Positions 12,530-22,800 of a stretch of 64,000 nt of DNA are shown here, in pieces. Every line of letters begins with the position of its first letter. Position 1 is the stretch's first letter. The position numbers were made by a program, and so were the translations under genes. This DNA comes from Porites lobata (Eukaryota > Cnidaria > Anthozoa > Scleractinia > Poritidae). A model generated the notes under the pieces. That model was not told where the DNA came from, did not search any database, and saw only the letters and a program-made list of their open reading frames with translations. The stretch lies in assembly GCA_942486035.1 (NCBI GenBank), contig CALNXK010000163.1:176001-240000 (forward strand). The letters are read 5' to 3'.

Positions 12530-14890
12530 AAATAAATAACTTTTGCTGGTGACACGGTAGTGAATCCAACCGTCGTCGCAGTGTGTGTTACATTACATGT
12601 CTGCTTCCCGAATGTTATTTGTACTATGATTAAAAACTGAATCATTGGATATTGCAACTCTAGATTTTTGATTGGCTTAGGTATATTCAGTTTCCTCGTC
12701 AGTTCAAGACTCGAGCTAGTTGAATATGAGAAGAATATAACCAACTCGTATCTAACCGGCGCTAGTGAAATAATTACTAAATAGTACCCCAGACTGGACA
12801 AAAGAGGGTGAGATTTCCGCACAGTTCCATACTATTTCACACAAATACTTGATATGAATAGAGTCCAAACATGCACACATAACAAATGAATCGGGGCTGT
12901 ACAGAAAACTTACCCAAATGAGGTTTGATACTGCCACTTCTATCAAAGGCAAGCTACTTGAAAGGGCAGAAACAAAGATTTCCAATTTTGGAAAGAATCT
13001 GATGAAGAGAAGTCAAAGAGCAGTAACTGAAGACTGGATTGTGATCACTTTCTATAGTAAGGAACTGTAGTTTACAATCAGCCCTGTTGGTAGCACAAAC
13101 GTACAAAGGTATGAAATTAAAGCGGAAGTCTAAACTTGTCATTCGTTTTCTTATCATATCTTGTACCAAAGTACACAGAACAGGCCGTTGCATTCTGAAC
13201 TAAAGCGGTTTACTAGGAGGTCGAAATGATAAGTTCTACTCAACAGGAAGCGATATAAAATAAATAAAAAATAAAAAGTCAATGACCTTTGTCAATTTTA
13301 TCCACGACAGAGTAAATAAGATTTATCAATTAGCATTTTGGCGCTTGTGTACTAGTTATTGATTTTAGCAGAACGAAGTTCCCAGAATCCTGTTAAACAC
13401 CCTCAGTTACCGTGCTTGTGTACTAGGCGGTCGAAAAACTTTGCTTTTATATTAACTCTGACCTCGTTTCAGCATTTGCGGCTTTTGTTGAGGACAGAGT
13501 GATTGTTGTCCCTAAAAGGTTAAATTTTCTGACATGTCAGCAGTCTTTCATCGGAGCTATTAAGATACTGCTGTACGTCTGCTTTCGAGTCTGTTTCGGC
13601 GACGAAGCTTAATCCTTTTGTATATCATGCTTGTATTGTTCTGAGCCCGAATGTCACCGCGGTTTCCAGAGAAGCGACGTGATTCATTTGAATCTCGATT
13701 GATGTATTAAAAGAAAAGGCGGCAAAATAGCGCGCAGATGGCAAGCGGGTCGCAAAATTTTTTGGGGGGGATCACTTTCTTGGGGAGCTTGGCCACTAAG
13801 CTCAGAACAGTAACGGAGCCTTCCCATTTAGTATCCAGTCCTTCCTGAACCGTTTGTATGCAATGTTCAGCTCGCCGCAGAGGTTGAGGTTGCCCTGATA
13901 ATAGTGATTAGGGTTAAGCACTGACTCGATAAACAGTTAGCTTCTATTTGGGGTTAGGGTTGTTGCTATATATCTTCAAATCAAGCCATCAATTGTCAGC
14001 AAATCCTCAGTGGCGTATTGGTATGGGAGATGGACTGCAGATTCTACGCTTCGGGTTCGAGTCCCACTCGTGCCGTTCTTCATTTTTTCCTTAAAAATTG
14101 AAGATACTTAGACTCTTTACTTATTAATTTCATGTAGGAAAAGGGAAATGTCTCAGAATGCCTTGTGAGAGGGAAGTGTCAGTTTGGAGTATGGAGATAA
14201 GTGCTCCCCAAGAAAGTGATCTCAAAAAAAAATTTTCGCAAGCGGGACGCTATCAAGCATGAACGCGTTGTAAGAGGCCTATTTTGGCGGTGACCACAAG
14301 GTAGGGCACGATTTAATGGGTCATCATAGGGTGCTTCTGTCGGTTAAAAACAATGCGGGAAAAAATAACATTTTTCTGCGAAAATGCGACTAAACTTTTC
14401 GAATAACGCTAAGTACTTTTGCCCCACTGAAAAGCCCAAAAATATGCTAGCATAATTTTTAAAAAACCTAGCTTACAACGTACCCTCAAATTTAATCACG
14501 GCAGGGAATTTGGACTTGGAGCGAGGGCTTTGGTGTCAGGATATGAATTTGGGGATTTGGGGATTTTGTGCGTACGTCTGAAAAAATCTTGGCTTGCTAC
14601 GCCCTGGTTTGAAAACAGTGCGTCTCTAAGAAACACAAATCCTCCCTCTAAAACAAACGCCGTCCCCACCAGGAAGAAAGGCTCACCTTACCGACAGAGC
14701 AGAAAATTGTAACTGAAATACCTTGTAGATACGGCGACACAAAGCTCCAGTTGACATAATTTTAAAAACAATAATTTTCATTCAAGCTAATATCCGTACC
14801 ATGCGACAAAAAACAAGAGACAGTTCGATTTCACATAACATGCAGCGTTAAGTATCAGGTGTAAAAAAGTAAATCCAAAACGATGATTGG
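12530..14890. other. Intergenic stretch without supported genes
   Basis: Short overlapping open frames on the minus strand at 12.5-13.2 kb have no recognisable motif. A tRNA-like patch lies at about 14004-14075. Nothing else is supported. Confidence 0.4.
14004..14075 (+). other. tRNA-Cys-like sequence, probably SINE or tRNA relic
   Basis: Contains a box-A-like CTCAGTGG, an anticodon-loop-like ACTGCAGATT (GCA anticodon, Cys) and a box B GGGTTCGAGTCCC. The acceptor stem pairs poorly, so a working tRNA is unlikely. A tRNA-derived SINE head is more probable. Confidence 0.3.
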
Positions 14891-14892
14891 CC

Positions 14893-15014
14893 GTTTTTAT
14901 GCTAGAGACGTTAAAGTCGTCTTAAGACGACTTTAGCGTCTAGTATAAAAACGGTAAATAAGGCAGACGACTTTAACGTCTCAGACGTTAAAGTCGTCTG
15001 GTGTAAAGACGGGA
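14893..15014. repeat. Palindromic stack of Harbinger-1 terminal repeats
   Basis: 14893-14954 is a palindrome centred on GTCGTCTTAAGACGAC with ends CCGTTTTTAT...ATAAAAACGG. 14966-15000 is a second palindrome, AGACGACTTTAACGTCT, one C, then its reverse complement. The right-hand half of the latter is the left terminal inverted repeat of the element that follows. The stack looks like several copies of the same terminus joined head to head. Confidence 0.7.
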
Positions 15015-15080
15015 CGTCGTAAACTAGGACGCACTTATGCTCGACTCGTCCAGAGACGACTGGGACGAGTGCAAAACAAC

Positions 15081-16368
15081 ATGGCGGCCAAGAAGAGCGA
15101 GAAGGAGTCTCGTGGTAGAAAGTGGAGTGAGGATGAACTTAAGGAGTTTGCATCTGTTCTTGTAGACGACCGAACTGAATTTGCATTAACTTTGGAGACT
15201 CTTGCACTCAAAACGTCAGCTAATGTTCATATTTTTGAAGCCATGAAGAAAGAGTTAGATGCTCGTTTACAAGCGAAGACAACAACCAGTTCTAAGAAAG
15301 GAAAAGCAAAGGATATCGATACATCAGTTGTTAAGCTACGAGTAAAATATAAATGGCTGAAAGAGCAGTGGAGAAAATACACCGACAGGGCAAAGTCTGG
15401 CAGTGGTAAATCAGCAATAGATGAACCCGAATGGTTTAACATAATGAACCCCATTTTGTCTGAAACGCATACAGAGTTAAAGGTTGCCACTAAGGCAGCA
15501 GACATAGAAAGTGATGGTACCTGTAGCAGTGAAGATGATGAATATAGTGACAATTATAAGGAAGACAAGACTGAAGTAACCATGGCGAAGAGAACTTCTG
15601 CTATGATGCCACGTGAGAAGAAGCAGGCGTTAAATTCAAGTTCCTCCTCAGCAGAAGCAAGTTCTGAACACTTGACAGTGGATGAGAGTGACGAAGAATT
15701 TAACAGGTAAATTAGAATATAATGGTTTCATATTTTCTCAGAATTTTAAAGGAATAATTTAACACACACACGTTTAACCAATGCAGGGTCAGTCAGAAAC
15801 AGGCCTACAACACACTGTACCGGATACACACCTGTACATGGTCATGCCAGTGTACGTGATTTTGATATAAAAGTATGCTGAATGTTTATATGTCAGTGCT
15901 TCAACTTAATTTGCCTCACTGTATTGAAACCTGACTCAAAATACAGTTAAAATTTCAGTTTTCCTGAACCTAAAAAAGGTGTTTTTCAATTTTTTGATCA
16001 GAGTCGAATGTCAACCAACTGATGCAGACCATGACGGGACTTCCATTGAGGAAGATGAAGTTGTTTTAAAGAGGGCATCCAAGAAGGACAAGAAGGAGGT
16101 ACAGAAATCAAGTGTCTCTGTTCGGCCCAGAAAACGTAAAATAACTTCACAGAAAGATGCCATCAGCCAATTATCGACAACTTTTGAGAATCTTCAAAAA
16201 GCACAAGATAAACGAATCCAAACTTGGCTTGAGGCAGATCAGAGAAGGGAAGAAGCATTTCTTAAATATCAGGAGAAACAGGCAGAACTCAACCGACAAC
16301 ATGAACTGCGTATGATGGAGATGATGGCCCGTTTTCAGCAGCCTGTGCAACCATACCAAAATGCTTAG
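15081..16368 (+). CDS. Harbinger-1 Myb/SANT-like DNA-binding protein
   Basis: Two exons, 15081-15706 and 16002-16368, joined in frame (AAC AG / A GTC), give about 330 residues. I chose the ATG at 15081 (MAAKKSEK); the GTG four codons earlier opens the same frame. Residues about 15-125 form a trihelix Myb/SANT-like domain: KWSEDELKEF at the start, LRVKYKWLKEQWRKY in the recognition helix region. A Ser/acidic low-complexity stretch and a basic patch (RPRKRK) follow. The C-terminal 80 residues are a charged coiled coil (RREEAFLKYQEKQAELN). In this family the partner protein binds element ends and helps bring the transposase into the nucleus. The reading frame is intact. Confidence 0.8.
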
Positions 16369-17169
16369 GTGATGCATGAACCAGCATTTCCAAGTGCCTA
16401 TTCTGGAGCTGAGAGTCAACAACCACACTACACAAATTTAGATAGTTATAATCGGTAGAGTGCCTTCTCGAAAAACCTTTTAATTGGTGAAATTCGGCAA
16501 ATTTTGCTTGATTAGCCTGTCAACAAGAACATATTTCAGGCTGTTGTTTTATCATTGTTTTGTTTTTAAACCAGCATGAAGCTTTAACCTGAAATCTGTC
16601 TGTATTTACAGGCTAGATTGTGATTGTTCGTTATTGTTGTTTTAGGGTTTTTCCACATGCCTGTAGTACATTTGGCATCATGCTAGGAACAAGTTGATAT
16701 TTTGCATTTGCCTAATTGCATTTTACAGGAAGAGGGTGATTGGAAAAGATATTAAGCAAAATGGGGTTGGTAGGTGTGGTGTGTTTGTGTGTGCTGAAAC
16801 GTGTGTGGGGGGGGGACCACATGGTATAGAATGAAGGTATAGAGAGGGTCCAGTCCCCCACTCCAGATTCAAACTATCTGAAGTGTTGAATAAGGTGAAC
16901 TTTATCAGAAAGGGGGCAAAAGATATTGAAAGAGGGTTAGTCCAGATCTCAAATGTCTGGTTATTTTGAGGGATATTAACAAGTTTCTAAGATATTTAGG
17001 GTTCTATTTTTTGGCCAACCCTGGGGTTTCCTTCACTATTATGTTAAAATGTCTACTAGTGTCAGTAACCTCTATCTATATGCTCGAAATAATCCAGTTC
17101 TGTGGTTTTCAACTAAATGCATCCATTTTTTATTGAAGGTTGTTTATACTGTTTTTCTTTCTTTCTTCT

Positions 17170-17273
17170 GGGAGTTGAAAAAGTATGTAGTAGGAGATTG
17201 TCAACATAAGTATAATAATTATTATTATTATACTAACGTTGACATTCTCCTAATACATACTTTTTCAACTCCC
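17170..17273. repeat. Foldback MITE or hairpin inside Harbinger-1
   Basis: Two arms of about 50 bp (GGGAGTTGAAAAAGTATGTA ... and its inverse) meet at a TAATAATTATTATTA centre with about four mismatches. It lies between the two convergent transposon genes. It could be a nested MITE, or act as a two-way 3'-end signal; the sequence alone does not decide. Confidence 0.65.
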
Positions 17274-17784
17274 ACAAGTGATAATTGATTGAACACAAGT
17301 TTGTTTTTAAAGCAAAAGTAAAAGTCATTGACAGCTTTTCAAGATATTTAGAGCAATGTCTGACAATTTCGGGAAAGGTGGTTAAGCGATTTGATCAGGC
17401 CTTTAGAGAGAAGAGAAATAATTGTTTTAAGTGATGAAGTTAAGGAAAGGGTAGGATGGCATCATAGCAATGGGGGTATTTATAGTAGCCCTATGTGCTG
17501 TGTCAAGCTTGAGAGTGCCTACCACCCTTGATCCCCAACCAACAAAACTACTGATATGCACTGCATCCTTGATAAAATAGCAGAGAATATAAATGACCAT
17601 TATCTTTAATTTCAACACTTCAAAAATCCTTAAATCGTCTGAAATAAAGCTCAACTACAGTGTATGCCTTCAACCCTTTTTGTACAAGGTCCATAAAACA
17701 TTTGCATAACTACTATTGTTTTTTCAGTAGATTAACAAAGAAGCTTATTGACATGCCACTTACTTATTTTATTAAGGCTATCAT

Positions 17785-19062
17785 CTAACGGTAACCTCCA
17801 TTCCCAGAGCCAGTTGGTGATTCTTGTCCTAACCTGATCGGTCTCATTGTCTTGCTCACCATTGCCTCTCTTCCTAATGAGGTGCAGATTTTCAATGTCC
17901 AGCCTCCACCTGGGACTGCATGGGTCACCCTTGAAATGCATATATTGTGCAAGGCAATGCAGGCCATGATGACTTGCCTGATGTTCTTTAGTTTACACTC
18001 TGCCTTCTTGTAAAGGATCCTCCATCTTCCTTTTAACATGCCATAAGCATGCTCTGACACAACTCTAGCCGAGCAAAGCCTCTTGTTTAAGTAGCGCTTC
18101 CTTGGGTCTCTTGTACTTTCACTGTACGGCTTCATTAGCCACGTGTAGCGTGGGAATGCTGATTCACCGACCGTTGTGAATGGTATGTCTCCATACTCCC
18201 TCGTTCTTAGTACAGAACTTGGGAGAATCCGTCCCTGTTGAATGTCAGCAAAGAGGTCGCAACTTTTCAGGAGCCTTGAGTCGTGGGTAGAGCCAGGAGC
18301 CCCCACAGCTGCCCACAGAAACCTCTTGTTAGACGCAATGAATCCCAAGCTGGATACCGAATATCTCTTCTTGAAGCTAAAATAATTTTTCAACTTCGTG
18401 CTGACGTAAACATGGAAACCATCCCAGGCTCCTATGCAGGGAAATTCCCAGTTTTCAAGAAAGCTTTCAAGCTCTTGCTTCCATTTGGCACTATTTCTGG
18501 GTAGGTACACAAACCTGTCGTACAAAGTTGAAACAAGTATCTTACATACTTGGTTAAAAATGACACTCGCGGTTGATTCAGCAACACCAAACAGGTCTCC
18601 TACTGTGCTGTAGGTGCATCCATGGGCTAATCTATACAAACAAATGGCAAGCTGCGTGTCTGGAGGTATCGGCTCAAGTTTGAAACGAGTTGGCTCCTTG
18701 ACTAGCTGGGCTTCTATCTCGCCAAGAATGTACTGAAACGTTGCTCGATTTATCCTCAAACGTTTTTTGAACGCACTGTCGTCCCAATTTCGGTAGCTAT
18801 GTCTCCACCACGAGGAACTCCTCTGTTCGTCTGGGTCTCTTTCCTTTCTGGGTCGTTTGCCTCGGACGGCACACAAACCTATTGCTTTGGCTGTGTCTAT
18901 TTCATCATCTTCCATCATCTGAAGTTTCCGCTTTCTCGATTCACTTTTCTGTGTTACCAACATCTGCATTTGTAAGTCATGCCTTTCTTGGCGACGGCGA
19001 GAAATAGACTTTAAAAGTTGTAACGCCGCCGCATTGTTGGAGTTTGAACAATTTGTTCGCAT
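17785..19062 (-). CDS. Harbinger-1 DDE transposase (HARBI1-like) with altered catalytic Asp
   Basis: A single open frame of 425 residues, of usual family length. A basic N-terminus (RGKRPRKERD) precedes a helix-turn-helix at about 139-169 (LAICLYRLAHGCTYSTVGDL). The DDE_4 nuclease core follows: GAWDGFHV with Asp214, the GAPGSTHDSRLL block at 254-265, GESAFP at 299-304, and SEHAYGMLKGRWRIL with Glu337. In relatives the third of these reads GD.AYP and supplies the second catalytic Asp. Here codon 300 is GAA (18163-18165), giving Glu. The frame is otherwise unbroken, with LHNIC near the C-terminus. It converges on the Myb-like gene. The element may be recently inactivated, or Glu may be tolerated. 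Confidence 0.85.
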   Translation of the reverse strand: MRTNCSNSNNAAALQLLKSISRRRQERHDLQMQMLVTQKSESRKRKLQMMEDDEIDTAKAIGLCAVRGKRPRKERDPDEQRSSSWWRHSYRNWDDSAFKKRLRINRATFQYILGEIEAQLVKEPTRFKLEPIPPDTQLAICLYRLAHGCTYSTVGDLFGVAESTASVIFNQVCKILVSTLYDRFVYLPRNSAKWKQELESFLENWEFPCIGAWDGFHVYVSTKLKNYFSFKKRYSVSSLGFIASNKRFLWAAVGAPGSTHDSRLLKSCDLFADIQQGRILPSSVLRTREYGDIPFTTVGESAFPRYTWLMKPYSESTRDPRKRYLNKRLCSARVVSEHAYGMLKGRWRILYKKAECKLKNIRQVIMACIALHNICISRVTHAVPGGGWTLKICTSLGREAMVSKTMRPIRLGQESPTGSGNGGYR

Positions 19063-19218
19063 TTCGCGGGCTTGAAGTTCATTTTTGGCGCCGCTTTAAC
19101 TCGCGTCCAGTGTCTTCCGAGAGTGGAGCCTAGTCCTTTTTTCAGAAAAATCTACTTTTTTAAATAAGGTCGTCTACTTTTGTTCGTCCCGTTTTTACAC
19201 TAGACGACTTTAACGTCT

Positions 19219-19896
19219 CAGATGAAAGGCTGGAACTACCAGAACGATTCCCTCAACAGTATTTTGTCCAGCATGTACCTCTGAGTCAGTTGTTTGTGCC
19301 AGCTTGTGTTACCGTCCTTGTCACCTGGGCCTGAAAGAAGACTTCAGTCGATACGTTTCCACGGTCGCAGTCTTTACAAACACCCGCTTTCATACGAAAT
19401 AACACGTCCGAAATAGCCTGCTCTCTCACCTTGCTCGTTTTCCGCGATCTGCATTCTTTCTTCGCTTCATTGAAAGCCAACTTGATCAAAAGGACAGCAT
19501 TAATTTATGACATTTCTCTGCGAGAGTATAAACATTTTGAATCACCGCGCACAGAAAATTGGATAAAAATCACGCACACAAAACTGAACGGGGGGTGGGT
19601 GGGGCACAGGGTTAAATTCACCCGTTGTTAAATGTTATCTATAACTTCAAAGAACTGAAATGTTCTTTAAAGGATGTTTTGCAAGGCTTAAACAGTATTA
19701 AAGGGCTTAATGATTCCCATAAGTTGCCAAAAATTTAATCAAGTTGCCCCAAAAATCAAACGTTGCGTCAAACTCTAACAAACAAACTTTTTCAAAATAG
19801 AGAATTCTATAACGTAATACCCATTAAAATTTAAGAGGGTGGAGCCAGGAAGATAAGAATCGTAAACGAGTTTTGTCTTCGATATATTAAGCCTTG
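19219..19896. other. Gap between Harbinger-1 and the 3' end of gene B
   Basis: Probable 3' UTR of gene B and short intergenic DNA. A minus-strand open frame at 19286-19489 has no family motif. I see no other feature. Confidence 0.4.
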
Positions 19897-22800
19897 TCAA
19901 CCTAAAACTGCTGATCCCTGATAGCTTTCGCTTCGTCCGATGCAATTATCCTCGCTAGATCCTGGGATATCTTTTCCCCAGCAGTGGCTCGCTGGGGTCG
20001 AATGTGCAAGATTTTGAGCATTATTAAGTCCTCTTCCTTCGTTTTTAGCTGAGTGGTCGACCCTGACATTTTCACGAATCAAAGGTTGCCGCTCTTCATT
20101 GCGGTCATCCACGTGGTGCTGGCCCTGCCCGTTGTGCGCCATACATCGCCAAATGCTCCTGCGGTACACTAACAGCGGAACAACTAAAACAATCAACGCT
20201 GCAGCAGAAAGTGGTAGAATGTACTCCAGCTTGTTTACGTCGACGTCTACATATAAACACAAATAACTGAGGACCGTTTATTACTTATTGTGCATCAGAG
20301 TGAGGTCCTTTCCGCAAGGATGCGTTTTCATAGTCGGAAAGAAAATGAAAAAAATAATTCAGGCGAGAGCGCTAATAAAGCAAATCCAGGTATTACATTC
20401 TTTCTGCCCAAAATTTGATGCTTGAACGCTCTAAACTGACTTTTCAAAATAAGCGGAGAAAAATACTTATAAATACAGATCAAAACTTAAGCCAGGGTTG
20501 GTGCTTATCGACCTTCGAACGAATGACCCCGGTCACAGACTTGAAACTTTTTCCTTGCGACGGTCTCTAAAGACACGATAATGGGCCCTTAACGATAAAA
20601 CTTACTATTGTCACAATGCCTCCCTTCAAACCCAGCCACGCATGCGCAGGTGTAGTTGTTCACTTCGTCTATGCAAATTGCATTGTTAAGACACGGGTTT
20701 GGAGAACAGTCGTCAGTGTCTGAGGAAATAACCAAGATAGACATTTGTTGTTGATGATAAAGGCATTTGTTCTTGATGATAAAATAAATTCCTTTATCAA
20801 CACATCTGTTTTTATCATCATACTTAAAATCTGCCAATTTTACTATTGGGTGCCAAAGAATTTCAATTTCAACTGGTAAATAGTACTGATAAACTGTTTC
20901 TTGCCAGGAGCGTAGTCTTAACAGCAGGCCTTAGATAGAGAAAGTGTCCTTCTTACTTATGTACTCCGAACTCAAGGAGTTTTTCCTCAATTACAAAAAT
21001 ATTTTGGAGGACAAAAAAACGCGCGAACGATGGGGAAACGTATCAGTTTCAAGTTGTACTATTTTAACCTGAAAACACTGCACTTAAACCGTATAGGTAT
21101 CAAAATTACATCATAACAAAATTTACTGATCGAGCAGTTCCTCCCTTCAATGCCTGGAACACACGTGCAGCTGTAGCCATGAACTCTGTCTATGCACGTT
21201 CCATTGTTTACACAAGGGTTGGGATAACAGTCGTTAGTGTCTGACAAGGGACAAAATTAGACCATTTTTTTTTTGTGATAAAACTTCCATACGTTAATTC
21301 GCCAGAGTTTATTTTTTCATACTTTTTTCATACTTTATCACCATATGCAGAACGGAGCGGATTGATTGATTATGAATATCAAAGAAGCTTTTGCAAGAAA
21401 AGCCCCGCTAAAGGATTACTGTAAAGAAAAGAGAATAAAGTCATTACATTTTTTTTCGGAGAAAAAAGTAGCAGTCGTTGATTTTAGGCGCAATCGTCCA
21501 CTAGAATTTATTTTCGACCATCACGTCTTGAAATAGCTCCCATGTACTGTTGATTTAAAGATGCAGTATGCATAGCAAAGTTTGTTAAGAAACTTTTTCC
21601 TTGCGACGGTCTCTAAAGACACGATAATGGGCCCTTAACAATAAAACTTACTATTGTCACAATGCCTCCCTTCAAACCCAGCCACGCATGCGCAGGTGTA
21701 GTTGTTCACTTCGTCTATGCAAGTTGCATTGTTAAGACACGGGTTTGGAGAACAGTCGTCAGTGTCTGAGGAAATAACCAAGATCAACATTTGTTGTTGA
21801 TGATAAAGGCATTTGTTCTAAAAAGTTGCTCAAAAGTTGCTCCTTATAACAGCCATTTTCAGAGTGACAGCCACTTTTTGCCAAGAGCCGCTGGTTAATT
21901 ACAATAATACAATCCGAAACTACTGCCCTTTTTGCTTTTTGGTATTCAACGCATCTAAAGCGGGTGACATTAAATGTACTGCATTTGTGCAATGTCATTT
22001 GTTTTCCTACAAAATCAGATTACTTTACCTTTTACAAAGAGGAAAACTAAAAAAAATAAGTATTCCCAATAAAAATGTCTTTCTCATGGTCTTCTTTACG
22101 CGTTTTAATCAGACCCAAAATCAGTCAGTATACTTTATGTGTGAGACGAAAACCCTTTCAGGTCACGATTTTTATTTTTTCCTCTAGTGGGGTTAATTTA
22201 ACTCCTTACAGTGGAGTTATTTTTTGGGGGAGTTATTTTAACTCCAAAAAGGAGTTTAAAGAACTCTTTTTCAGGAGTAAAAATCACCCCTGATATTGAG
22301 GAGTTAAACTAACCCCAAAAAAGGAGTTATCCTGTACCTAAAATTTTTACTTCACTTTTAGAGTTAAAGTAACTCCAAAAAGATTAAAAACAACCCATGC
22401 AAGGAGTAAAATTAGCCCCATTTTCCGAGTTATTTTAACTCCAGACTGGGGGTTAAAAGAACTCTTTCCCAGGAGTAAAAACGACACCAAATGTGGAGTT
22501 AAATTCGGAGTTAAAGTAACCCATAAAAGGGGTTATCCTGAACCTAACATTTTCACTCCATTTTTAGAGTTATAATAATTCCCTAAAAATTACTGTGTAT
22601 TCAATGGAATTTACCTTGTAATGTCGGTTATTTAGTTATTTAGATGCTAAAAGTAAAATGTGCTCAGAGACCAATTAACTGAATTAGATATATTGGTCAC
22701 ATTCCTTTCGCTGGGCACATAAGTGTGCCTTTTTTGGCGCATTTTTGTATTTAGGAAGATCACGAAAGGTCAACCAGATGATGCAACTGATGATGTGTTA

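Larger units (their letters stand above)
14983..19218. mobile_element. PIF/Harbinger DNA transposon 1
   Basis: Bounded by inverted repeats AGACGTTAAAGTCGTCT..GTGTAAA.ACGGGACG at 14983-15016 and, inverted, at 19185-19218 (two mismatches in 34). It holds the two convergent genes expected of Harbinger elements: a Myb/SANT-like protein on + and a DDE transposase on -. A clear 3-bp target duplication is not visible, because the left end lies in a palindromic cluster. It sits between the 3' ends of genes A and B. Confidence 0.85.

Noticed and set aside
15227..15553. 108-codon minus-strand open frame
   Set aside because: Antisense to the Harbinger-1 Myb-like gene; no motif.
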